NCBI GenBank assembly: GCA_018873245.2
Contig: JAEMBT020000001.1
Span: forward strand, 5,878,220 to 5,942,219
Origin: Archegozetes longisetosus
Taxonomy: Eukaryota; Arthropoda; Arachnida; Sarcoptiformes; Trhypochthoniidae
Direction: 5' to 3'
DNA: 64,000 bases
The translations under genes were made by a program, and so were the position numbers. Of this stretch, positions 1 to 9,858 are shown one piece after another. The stretch's first letter is position 1. Each line of letters opens with the position of its first letter. The notes under the pieces were generated by a model, which searched no databases, was not told the DNA's origin, and worked only from the letters and a program-made list of their open reading frames with translations.

Positions 1-1238
1 TTCATTTTCTGTGGTATTTGTTGGCTCTCAAAATCGTAAAATATAAAAATCTTGGGTAACTGATCTTCTTTCATTATTTTGATCTTGTCGTTCGACATAA
101 TGAAACAATGATGCCCAGAAAAAGGAACCAGAACTTTACAAATCCGGCACTTGTACTTCCCACAGTGATGAACTTTTGTTTTTAAAGTTTTTGAACAATG
201 ACTGCACTTCCATATTTTAGGACAAATTTTCGTTTTATCCTTATGCTTTTTGAAGCAGACTTCATTTGCGAATTCTCGGTTGCATTCATTGCACCTAACT
301 AGTGTCACTCCAGTTCTACATTGATTTGTATCATAACAGTATTTGCATATTCCGTCGCAACAGTGACTCTTTCTACCAGTGAAACCCTTCAAACACTTTT
401 TGCAGAAATGATCGAAACCAAGAAAAGCCTTAATGCTCAATAGTGCATCACAATGATTTTCCGACATGAACAGATAGAGTTGTTTTTCTGCTTGAGGTCC
501 AACATAATAATAAGATTTTGATACCGTCACAACTACAAGTTTGTATTCGGGCGATAAAACATTTTGAAACTTACTGAAATCTTCAAACTTTACGCCAGTA
601 TCTGTGACATTCACCTCAGCTTTTTTACACAATTCTACAGCTTTTCTATACTGAATTTGTCTCGAATCAGCTCTAATTCTTCTCCATTCTAAACCTTTGA
701 TACCGTCTTCATATGCTTTAGCAACAACAATTGAGCGCGCAACACAATAACCATCACTAACTATTTGAACAAGTTTTTTAGAATTTTGTCTCCATTTCCC
801 AATATTGATCAAATTATATCTATTTCTTGATCCGCCAACTCCGTTTTGTCGAACATGTATTATGTCAACTTCTATCAAACCGTTCATCAGAAAATCTCTT
901 TTTGACTGACTGACTTTTATGATTTCATTCAAAAGAGTTTCACTTGTAAAATCTTGTATCCTTCTGAAAGGTGTGAAGATATCGTAGTCGAGAGACTGAT
1001 TGCGAAGCGCAATTCGAACATAGTCGTCGTCTTTTGCCGCTCTCAGTAGTCGATGTATAATAGAGTTCAAAGTAATTTCCAATTGAATTATAACACTTTC
1101 AATGTTTATTTCATTATTTCCAGTATTGTAAGTACATTTAACTTTAGCATTATAAGTTTTCATTCCGAATCTACGACTGAAACCTTCATATCTATCAATT
1201 ATTTCCCAGTCTATATGAAATTCACCCGGCAAAGACAT
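1..1238 (-). CDS. Polinton/adintovirus-type protein-primed DNA polymerase B, N-terminal part (runs off left edge)
   Basis: An open frame starts at the ATG at 1236-1238 and stays open to base 1, about 412 residues with no stop, so the C-terminal half lies outside the window. Residues about 150-180 carry a G-x-G-G-S-R stretch followed by 'SDGYCVARSIVVA', the N-terminal block I associate with Polinton/adintovirus polymerases. Residues about 285-390 hold a string of paired cysteines (CKKC, CKYC, CNEC, CSHC, CRIC) with C2H2 spacing. These are followed by 'FIFYDFES' near residue 400, which fits the Exo I motif (D-x-E) of the 3'-5' exonuclease. Such enzymes replicate linear mobile DNA from a terminal protein. 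The frame has no break in the visible part. Polymerase motifs A-C are not in the window, so activity cannot be judged. A related bidnavirus-like polymerase is the main alternative. Confidence 0.72.
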   Translation of the reverse strand, partial: MSLPGEFHIDWEIIDRYEGFSRRFGMKTYNAKVKCTYNTGNNEINIESVIIQLEITLNSIIHRLLRAAKDDDYVRIALRNQSLDYDIFTPFRRIQDFTSETLLNEIIKVSQSKRDFLMNGLIEVDIIHVRQNGVGGSRNRYNLINIGKWRQNSKKLVQIVSDGYCVARSIVVAKAYEDGIKGLEWRRIRADSRQIQYRKAVELCKKAEVNVTDTGVKFEDFSKFQNVLSPEYKLVVVTVSKSYYYVGPQAEKQLYLFMSENHCDALLSIKAFLGFDHFCKKCLKGFTGRKSHCCDGICKYCYDTNQCRTGVTLVRCNECNREFANEVCFKKHKDKTKICPKIWKCSHCSKTLKTKVHHCGKYKCRICKVLVPFSGHHCFIMSNDKIKIMKEDQLPKIFIFYDFESQQIPQKM

Positions 1239-1523
1239 TTTTCAAAATGACTTACAATTCTAACCGACAATACAATGAACCGAGTGCTAGACCTCACATG
1301 CGCATTCGAGTTATATTTGAAGGCGTACATGAAGCAATGTTTAATATATTTTTTATTTAATCATTAAAAATGTTTTCTAATCTAATCGAATATACTAATA
1401 AAATTATAATTGACAAGGAATAGAAAATCAATTGATATAATGTTCTGAATATAAAATATATGAACTAATCATAAGAGATAAAATTAATTTTTTCAAAATG
1501 CTTCTCCAATGAATTCATTCAAC

Positions 1524-2393
1524 TTAAATGCGAGGACGCTTCTCATTCGGTTCTTCTTCTTCACATCTGGAAAGTTCCTCAAATTCATCCAATTCTCGTT
1601 TCCTCTGATTCAGGCATCCAACGACCTTAGATTTCAAATTTGGATCTTTAAATCCATAGCTTTGTTTCACGGCATCGAGTAGTTGTTCAGGCTTTTCGAT
1701 CATAGTCGGAAGCAGCTTATATTTTGCCTCCTGACCAAGAACTTCATTAAGGTTTAGTAGTTTAGAGTAATACTCAAACAATTCGTTAAAACATTTTTTC
1801 GCTTCGCTGTTGTTCAGATTTTGCATCAACAGACCAAGCAACTCCTCCTCCACAAGTTCTTTCTTGCAATCATGCTCGTCATAAACAAGACTTTCTTCTT
1901 TACATCCGTTACATCTTTGCTTAATAATCATTCCGACTTTTTCTGCCACGACTGAAGAGTAAATTAACTTCACCAATTCTTGCATTTTCTCATCTTTAGC
2001 TGATTGGTATTCCATTACGAATATAAGAATTTTGGCAAAATGCTGAAGCATGCCTTGTTCTTGCTCATCGATCAAGATACCAAATTTAGCATTTCGATCA
2101 ATTATGCTTACGACAATGCTTTGATAGATATTACTGGGTCGTTCGAAGCAGATGTATTTGCCTTCTTTTTCACCCGGAATTTCCTGAGAAATTGAACGCT
2201 TCTCAATTTGATGCATTACCCACTGAAATTGAGTTTGAGTAAGAGAAACAGTAATTGGATTTGCATTTTCGCCGCGATTAAGTCTGAATTCCATCCTTAT
2301 GAAATTGTAAATACTGCCTTCCGGAGTCTTCAATGGATTTCTGACAACAGTCGCGTGCAGTGATCTATTCGCATCTCTCAAAATGGAGCTCAA
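1524..2393 (-). CDS. hypothetical 289-aa protein beside the PolB gene, with a Cys/His cluster
   Basis: A single intact ORF of 289 residues ends 286 bp upstream of the polymerase start, on the same strand. I do not recognise the family with confidence. The protein has a mixed alpha/beta-looking N-terminal half. Near residues 160-177 is a compact metal-binding-like cluster, 'RCNGCKEES' followed by 'DEHDCKK' (C-x2-C...H-x-C). The second half is acidic and helical and ends in a basic 'RKRELDEFEELSRCEEEEPNEKRPRI'-type tail, only its end (NEKRPRI) resembling a nuclear signal. Position and orientation suggest it belongs to the same Polinton-like element. I recall Cys/His clusters of this type in proteins near such polymerases, but that is memory, not a search. 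An unrelated host gene remains possible. Confidence 0.6.
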   Translation of the reverse strand: MSSILRDANRSLHATVVRNPLKTPEGSIYNFIRMEFRLNRGENANPITVSLTQTQFQWVMHQIEKRSISQEIPGEKEGKYICFERPSNIYQSIVVSIIDRNAKFGILIDEQEQGMLQHFAKILIFVMEYQSAKDEKMQELVKLIYSSVVAEKVGMIIKQRCNGCKEESLVYDEHDCKKELVEEELLGLLMQNLNNSEAKKCFNELFEYYSKLLNLNEVLGQEAKYKLLPTMIEKPEQLLDAVKQSYGFKDPNLKSKVVGCLNQRKRELDEFEELSRCEEEEPNEKRPRI

Positions 2394-3351
2394 TTGAAAC
2401 GAGATGATTGTTTCACTCTAATCATCATCATAATCGAAATTATTCGTATTGAAATAGAAAGTTTAAAGATTATGATTAGTTTGGAATAATAGTATTTAAC
2501 TAAACTAAGATTTACTAATACTGAAACATTGAAACTAATATTTATATATTTTCGGAACATTTAAAGAATCATGACTCGTAATAAGAAAATATTTTAATAT
2601 ATACAATTAAACAGATTTCTACTAATGATTTTTATCAAGTGAAACTTGTTAAAATGAAGTAAAAAAAGTATACAGAAAATTAATGTATAACTCAAATGTG
2701 AAAAAGCGTTATATTTTATATGAATGAAGCACAAAACAGAAGATTTGAATATACAACTTAAATATGAAAAAGACGTCACGTCTTATATGAATAAAACATT
2801 TAAAAAGTATTAGAATAGAATAGAATTCTTTAAAATAAAATTTATATAAGAAAAATCATACCTCAAAAGGTTTAGAAGATTTCGAGTTTGCCATTGAGTA
2901 AAGACTTTAGAAGAAGAAGAAGAAGAAGAAGAAGAAGAAGAACCAGTCTCGGTAAGTCAAATGTATTATATGAACAATACAAATAATTTACAAAATTACA
3001 ACTTCAATCTAGAATCTAAACCAGAATCTAAGATCTGCGCAAAATCAAGGAAAAATACATTTTTAAGGGGTATACTAAAAGAATTTATTGAAATTTTTGT
3101 TAAAATATTGGATAAATTGATTAAATTAATATAAAATTATTAATATAATGAATAAAAATTAATATAAAATTGGAATATTGTATAAAGAATATTATAAAAT
3201 TATTTTTAAAAAACGATATTTTTTATAAAATTGATATAATTTTTTTCTCTTTTATATTTTTTGATTTTTTTCATTTTATCATTTTTCTTATTTTTAAAAA
3301 AAATTTAATAGATATGCAAGAAAATGATCTTCTGGTATAAAATAAAAACAA
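2394..3351. repeat. gene-free stretch with a diverged tandem duplication and a GAA microsatellite
   Basis: No credible gene is visible. Bases about 2684-2810 contain two diverged direct copies of a roughly 66-70 bp unit built around 'AAATGTGAAAAAGCG' / 'AAATATGAAAAAGACG' and 'ATATGAATGAA'. Bases 2910-2942 are an AGA/GAA trinucleotide run of about 11 units. Bases 3080-3310 are A/T homopolymer-rich. Confidence 0.7.
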
Positions 3352-4269
3352 TTATTCGTCATCGACCACATCTTCACGATTGACCAAAGAACTGAAGTCG
3401 AAATTTTCGCTCGCAAAAAGTTGTTGCATTAGAAGTAATGAAACCGGATTGATGCTTAAAGTTAAGTTCTGGCGATCCCTTGTGATAATTTTCTTCAGTT
3501 TGCCCTTAAACTTTTTAATGATTCTTGGCTCTGGCAAAAGAAGAGAACTTGGCGATCTTTTATTCCCGGAAATTTTAACCAAGGAATTGATTGGCTCAAT
3601 TGAAGAATTAGTGGGATCTATACAAAAAACAAAATTAGTATTATGAATAGTTAAAACAAGAATAAAAGTGTTATTTTACCTGTTGACGCAGTTCCTCGCT
3701 TCCGTCTCCGCCGAGACTCAAATGGCCAGCTGTTTCATCAGTTGAAGCAGATTCTCTTTTTCCCGAACTTGTTGTTGATATTTTATTTTCTCTTCTTAGA
3801 GGAAGTTGTTTCTTTTTGTTCTTCTTCCTTCGGAGCTCTGAAGTTTCCGCTTCCCTGAGCTCCCTTACAATCGTTTGTTTTTCCTAGAAAAATTACATAA
3901 ACAAAAATGAATTAAAAAAGTTTTGAGAAAATTAAGAAAAGACTTGAACTCACTGTTAGATCTTCAGTCGCAGCTTCGTATGGTTTCGGGAGAGCCGTCA
4001 TAAAAAGACATTTTCTTAGCCTCTCCTCGTCTGGCATCCAACCATCCAGTCCTTCGGGTCACAGGCTTTCCATCTCTTCATGCATTATCTCTGAAAAAAA
4101 GGATTAGAAAGATTTTCTTAAAAAAGCATTAAATAATGTACTTACTCCAGTTCTTACGTATTGACTTGATGCGATCCGCCATCATGTCCATTTTTCCCTT
4201 GGATGCAGCAAATGCGTCGTGCAGCTTCTTGATGTAGCTTTTCTTCAGATCCACCTGTCTTGTAGCCAT
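3352..4269 (-). CDS. four-exon helical/basic protein, possibly Borealin-like
   Basis: Exon 1 is 4146-4269 (ATG at 4269, donor GTAAGT), exon 2 about 3954-4090 (donor GTGAGT), exon 3 3680-3883 (donor GTAAAA), and exon 4 about 3610-3352 ends in TAA. The protein starts MATRQVDLKKSYIKKLHDAF and is helical through exon 2. It becomes lysine/arginine-rich in exon 3 (RRKKNKKKQ) and ends with a short 'LTLSINPVSLLLMQQLF' segment and an acidic tail. This architecture (N-terminal helices, basic disordered middle, compact C-terminus) resembles the chromosomal passenger subunit Borealin, but similarity is weak and I would not name it. With the obvious acceptor at 4091 exon 2 has an in-frame TGA. A weaker acceptor inside the exon (after '...CCCGAAG') keeps the frame and skips the stop, so pseudogene status is undecided. 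Confidence 0.5.
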
Positions 4270-5598
4270 CTTAACAACAAAGTGGCTAAACAGAGTTGAG
4301 ATTCAGTTGTACTCCAAAAAGATTTGTTTATTTACATTATTGCGCAAAGTTTCACTTTTTAGCATTACTGTAATAAGGACTCGGGGACACCACTCTTTTA
4401 TGCTTTGGTATTACGTTACATAGAATGTACTACTTATTGCACGTTATACGCAAAGAATTATATAGTAATACAAAATACAACATTATATAGCACACTATAT
4501 AGCAATATAGAACACGATATTACATAAAAATACATAACACGCATTATATAACGTGCGAACACTATTATGAATGAGTAAAACTGTGTTAGTGTTCTTTATG
4601 TAAAACTAAGACTATTGGGTTATTCTTACTGCAATTTTCTATCTCTATTCTCATTTGATAAAAATAATAATGAATTGTTAATAAAAAAATCTTGTAAATG
4701 CATTGATTTCGGGGAAAATAAAATGATTAACAATTGAGCTAATTTTATATCAATTTTATGAATAAACTGTATCGTCAACTCAATTATAGCCTCGAAGAAG
4801 CTTTAGGCATCGCTCTCAGGTCTAGAGCGCTCCGGTCCAGAAGCACATATCTACTACATTCATATGTTAAAATATGTTAATAAATAACAAAGTTATAAAC
4901 CTTTGAAATAGTTATAATCAAATTTAACATTCTATAGATTGAGTTCTTCATCGCGTTGTCTACAAAATAAACCTCTTTTTCATTCAAGCTAAATCATTGC
5001 TTTGATATGCTTTCTATTGAATTCCATCAGAAATCACTCACTAAATGCAAGTTTTTTAGATGATAACTTTTTAACTCGAACTCACTCTAAATTAAATTCC
5101 ATTACCAGATTATCTTTCAATTAACTGCAGTTTTCAGTTATATATGCAATTTGAAAAATTTTCCAATAAATGGTTGGAGACTAAAACTTTTATTTCATAC
5201 TTTTATAATTTAATTATGGTATCCCTTAAAAATGAAGAGCTTATTTCCAAAAGGGCTTAAGTGTCTATATTATAAAGTCAGTAAAGATCACTGTGGATGC
5301 TCAAAATAAAGGACCTTAAAATATAGGCAGTTAAGCCCTTTTGGAAATAACATCTTCAAATATTCTACAACAAAACATTGCATATCTTATATACCTCTGT
5401 CCAAAAAACCCGGAAAAGGCTGAATTTAAACTAATTTGTATTGGGCTTTTTATACTTTACAATTCTTAATGAATTTTCAAACCAAAATAGGATTTCTTAT
5501 GATGTACTTATATCATTGATTGATAAATATGTAGTATTCGGTTTAGTCCCAAAATTTGAGTTCGCATGAGACTAAATGGTAAAGTAATTTGATAGTCG
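4270..5598. other. AT-rich intergenic DNA with one short inverted repeat
   Basis: No gene seen. The only structure is an imperfect inverted repeat at 5233-5358. The left arm contains 'TTATTTCCAAAAGGGCTTAA', and its reverse complement lies about 85 bp downstream. The pair has the size of a very short MITE, but no clear target duplication was identified. Confidence 0.5.
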
Positions 5599-5737
5599 GG
5601 ATCGCCTCCTAGTTTTGTATGAATTTGGCATCAAATCAGTTAAAAAACTTGACCAATTAACTGGGATACCCTTAAGCACAATTTATGATCATTTGAAGCG
5701 GTTTCGGTCAGTATCTGGCAGATTATCAAAGATTTAA
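5599..5737 (+). pseudogene. Tc1/mariner-like transposase N-terminal helix-turn-helix fragment
   Basis: One frame reads RLLVLYEFGIKSVKKL followed by 'TGIPLSTIYDHLKRF' and stops about 46 codons in. A short basic helix plus 'T-G-I-P-x-S-T-I-Y' is the recognition helix style of Tc1-like and related transposase DNA-binding domains. No catalytic DDE region follows. This is a small remnant, and the exact superfamily is inferred. Confidence 0.5.
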
Positions 5738-5739
5738 TT

Positions 5740-7054
5740 GAGAAAAAAGAACCAAAAAAAATTGGCGATATATGGGATAAGCTTTGTATACGAAATGGAG
5801 ACATTTTTCGCGTCTATGCCGAACTGACTTCAACTCTGTATTTAAGCTCGAAGATAGCGAATTAAATACTGGAATTGTTTATAAAAGCATTATTTAGAGT
5901 GCTATTTATAGCTCAAGCTTGTTTCAATTGAATTTGAACAACTTTAGATAAAAATATAAGTAATTGCAATTTCCGACTTTTTTTGGACTGAGCTGTAATT
6001 ATTATTCATACAATCTATTGAATGACACGATGGATCCTGTATCGAAGAATTTGATTTTCTCATATATTTGTGTTTCCATTTTATGTCAAAAAATTTAGTC
6101 TTTACATTGTTATTTGATAAATGAAGAAAACTAACTGAAGTCATATTTGTTGAATTATGCTATTTCACAATTGTCTATGTTATGTGGGCAGGCTTACCAC
6201 CTGTTCGGACAGTTTCATCCGGACAGTCAGGTTTTGAGGTGCGCTATCCAGTTGCCAGACGGGGCCTCAAAACGGACTATACAATTTCCGCTTTTGTCTC
6301 AAATGACTAATCAGAGCCGTATTGTATTGAACGCGTGTTCAGTATTATGAATAATTTGTGTTCAAAAGATAGGAATAAATTATTTACATAAAATGTTAAG
6401 GCAGAAACTTGTGTAAAAGTTAATTTTGATTTAAAATGTTCTCAATTTCATGATTTTGTGAAAAATAATGATAAAATACTATAAGCTGCAAAATCGAACA
6501 CTAAATACACATATAAATTGAGTAGATAGTTGCATTATATTTAATAATTGAATTAAAACTTTTTGAAAATATCGAAGGGGGATTCTTATAGGTTTTAAGT
6601 CTGGTCTTGGCTCAGGCAAAAGGTGGTAATCCTGGGTATGACTAAGATTATAAAGGATAACTAGTGCGAGTCTAGAGGATAAATAAAAGGGTTAATGTTT
6701 GTAAAGTTAACAATCTTTTCTTTTAGAAGATAGTTTTTATATCGAGTTAACTACTCGTGTTCTCTCTTTAAACTGAAACTGAAATCAGATTTTTATTTGT
6801 ATATAAGGTATAAAAATACAATAAAAGTGTTATCGATCAGAAAGAGATAAGACTTCTGGCGACTCTAAATATTTTAATCCGTCGCTTCAATCTCTATAAG
6901 GTTACTAGTTAAAACCTTTCACCTGTTTACTCCAAATAAGTTAGAGAGCTTAGAGTAAACTGCAAAGTACAAAATAAATTCAAGACTTGTAAAACGCATT
7001 ACCTTTACATGTTAAAAAACTTGTTGACTGTAAAATGAACTTTTATATCTTCTG
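5740..7054. other. intergenic DNA; short GC-rich patch near 6190-6340
   Basis: No supported gene. The patch 6185-6340 is clearly more GC-rich than its surroundings and contains a small hairpin (GTTTTGAGG at about 6232, CCTCAAAAC at about 6267). It may be the edge of an unrecognised element. The short reading frame over it has no recognisable domain and I do not call it a gene. Confidence 0.4.
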
Positions 7055-7490
7055 TAGGGTGACCAAGTCAAAAACTATTAAATGCGGGACAAAAAAATTT
7101 TGGCCCCCTTATAACATTTTTTTAAAGAGTATTAATCTGATTGAAATTACAAGTCACAGTTTGAAATAACAATTATTTGAAATATAAACTAAAGATTTGA
7201 TTGAGAACTGCACTTTATAAGAGTCACACACGACGTGAATGAAAACAAAGTATCAGACAAACGGATTAAAACTCTTTTTATCTAAAGACTTCTACATGTT
7301 TTAAGATAAGAAACGTGTTGACAATAAAACTGCATTATCTGCATTAAATAAAAACATACAGTGGAAATCTGTTAAGATAAATCTTAAAATGTATTATATT
7401 TTCCGCCCCACAAAGAGCGCATACGGTATGCGGGACACAACTCTTAAATGTGGGACAATCCCACACAATGCGGGTCACTTGGTCACCCTA
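7055..7490. mobile_element. hAT-type MITE, 436 bp
   Basis: The terminal inverted repeat is TAGGGTGACCAAGT at both ends (14 bp exact). Flanks are ATCTTCTG at 7047-7054 and ATCTTCGG at 7491-7498, an 8-bp target duplication with one mismatch, as hAT elements make. The subterminal parts both carry ATGCGGGACA-like motifs. There is no transposase inside, so it is non-autonomous. Confidence 0.8.
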
Positions 7491-7927
7491 ATCTTCGGCT
7501 TCTTTACAGTTCAGTATTCATATCTATTTCCTGCGAAAATATATTACTTTATTATTTGACAGAATTTTATAGTGTTATTATTCAATTTATTTTTACAATC
7601 ATATTCAAGCAAGAATTAAGATTTGAAGCGACTGTCATTTCAGAAGTTCCCCAAAATTTAAACACGCAAGCGTATAGCAAGATAAGATCGTTCTAACTCG
7701 CCAATTAATCCAAATGGTGCAGAACTAACCTAGTTATAATTAAAAACACAGATGTTAAGTTTGAAAAACATCCTTGTCAATGGGTGTCTATTATTTTAAA
7801 GCTATGTTAAGGTTGTTTAATAATCTGTGTTAACTTAAACTTATAAAGTACAGATAGAGAAGTCATTGTTAACAATATATTTAGAAAAAAGATGATGCTA
7901 TAGTCTTTCAACCTTATATAGCGAGAT

Positions 7928-8040
7928 TAGTGTTGGACAATTTCTAGAAATTATCCTTTGACGAAAAAATTTCTAGAAAACTTGTAGAAATATTTCTGGA
8001 ATTATTTCTATGGCTAAGAAATTTTCTTTTTACAACACTA
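7928..8040. mobile_element. short hAT-type MITE, 113 bp
   Basis: The ends are TAGTGTTG and CAACACTA (8-bp TIR with further imperfect pairing), with internal palindromic AATTTCTAGAAATT. The flanks AGCGAGAT (7920-7927) and AGCGATAT (8041-8048) are an 8-bp duplication with one mismatch. A related internal motif (AATTTCTAGAAATT) recurs near 23150. Confidence 0.65.
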
Positions 8041-8455
8041 AGCGATATTCGTTTAACCGCAACATACCTCAAGTTTTTAATTCATTATAGATGCAAATTC
8101 AAATTCAAATGCATTCAAATTTATTTTCGTTTTAAATAAAATAAGCTTATTTTGATATCGAATTTTACTTTAATTAAGAATCAGATAAAAACATGCAGAA
8201 TCTCTGATCTATAAATTATTTTAAAGATATTAGTGAGCTTGAAAAATACATTAAAAATTAACAAGAGATAATTTTCTATTTTACTATTAAAGTTAAAACT
8301 AACTCCTATTTATTCAGTAAAAATAAAAATAAAATCTAATTACTATTTGTGAACTATAGCGATTATTCGAAATATTGATAGTTTTGAACTATTTTCAAGG
8401 TATAAAGTATACTTAAATATCAGATGAATTCTTCTTTTGTACGTATAATTAATTT
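8041..8455. other. intergenic, no feature seen
   Basis: AT-rich sequence between the MITE and the 3' end of the receptor gene. It presumably contains the receptor's 3' UTR; no repeat or reading frame of note. Confidence 0.4.
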
Positions 8456-9858
8456 TCAACCATTATTAAAATTCCAAATGTCTACTAATTTCAGAAAATA
8501 CGCTGCAGTCATGACAATAACCTGTAAACAAATCGAATATTCATGAAAACTGATCAAATAAGTCATAAAACTTTCCTTCAATAATAAGTACTTGCCTCAT
8601 ATACAATAAAATAGTTCAGAATAAATAATTTCCAACAATAGAATCCAATCTTTTTCTTGCCAACTCTTTCAATCGTTGATAATAGCTATTAAATAGTTTT
8701 AGATGAAAAAGGATAAGAGAGAAAATAAAAATTTCAAAATACCTTAATTTTTGCATTAACTGTAATTCTGTTGGTATTACAGTTTAAAAATAAACTATTC
8801 AACAATTTATAAGACCCTTTTACTTCGGAATACACGAAAGAAGCGGATACCAGAAGTATCGTTAAAATAGCAGCAAAGAAAATATTCGCATAAATTAGAA
8901 ATATTTTCATAAAGAAGCTCGTTTCTCCATACAATATAAAATAAAGAGTGACATTCATTACACTCATTACTAGAGCCAGATTTATGAACAAATACTTCGA
9001 CCATAAATTTTGATTATATTCACTGATCTCAGAGTATATTTCTTTTAGTGATTCGATGATTAATAATAATTCTCTGTTATTGAATTTCTTTTCAGGTGCA
9101 GACATAGTTATGATTTCATTGTTAAAAAATCTAAGTTTTAGCTTAAAGTAATAGCAAATTATGTGAAAGTAAACCATAGAATGAACGTGAAAACCAAATG
9201 CATAATAAGCCGACAGACTGCTGATTGCTATCCATATAATACCGAAAGCGAGAAACTCAAAAATAGTGAAATTAATAGCGAACAGAATCAGAGGACATAG
9301 AAATGCTGCGAATAACATAGTTTTAGATATAGGATCAGAAATTTTGAATAGAAAATTTGATCTTGCGATTAGTTTAAATACATCTTCTCTATTTGTGAGT
9401 CGAATACTTTGGGGCGATACCAAACCTGACATCATCTCAAATGGCTTAAGATATGATGGCTTTATACCATTGTAATAATTCCAAACATGTATCAGCTGTG
9501 ATGCAAGTCCTAATGACATGTATGGTATAATCGCTAAGTTCAAATGAGCTCTATCATTGAAATAAGTCGGATAATCGCCAACCATTTTGAAGTATAATTC
9601 ATTATTGTCCGGAAGTAATATTGCCGTTATACATCGAATCCAAAATATGAAAATCATCATAAAGGCAAATATTGGATTATGATATTTATTTCTTCGTTTA
9701 GAGCCAAGTGAATAAAGAGATAAACCCATTCTATACAAATGAGTTCCTGAAGATTCGAGCACAACATCTAGTGGCAAAAGAGCTGTTGCTCTGAATATTG
9801 AATTACTTTTCGTTGCCATAAATATATTGAATGTATCTAAACTTTCACAAATATTCAA
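8456..9858 (-). CDS. gustatory-receptor-like seven-TM protein, three exons
   Basis: Exon 1 (9858-8743) encodes 372 residues with six or seven hydrophobic segments. It is followed by a 57-bp intron, exon 2 (8685-8605) and exon 3 (8521-8456), all joinable in phase 0, for about 420 aa, a normal length for arthropod gustatory receptors. Exon 2 reads 'GKKKIGFYCWKLFILN' and exon 3 'VIVMTAAYFLKL', the C-terminal hallmark of this family (conserved C-W-x-L-F-x-I/L-N block, then T-Y-F before the end). Family members are ligand-gated cation channels of chemosensory neurons. An alternative donor nine codons later in exon 2 would change phase and give a different tail; I prefer the phase-0 model. The start is the first Met of the open frame; the second Met (residue 14) could also serve. 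Confidence 0.68.

Noticed and set aside
1053..1250. Plus-strand 65-codon frame
   Set aside because: It lies antisense within the DNA polymerase coding sequence, which has clear motifs on the minus strand.
6147..6350. 67-codon frame over the GC-rich patch
   Set aside because: No domain, no splice context, and the patch looks like repeat DNA with a hairpin.
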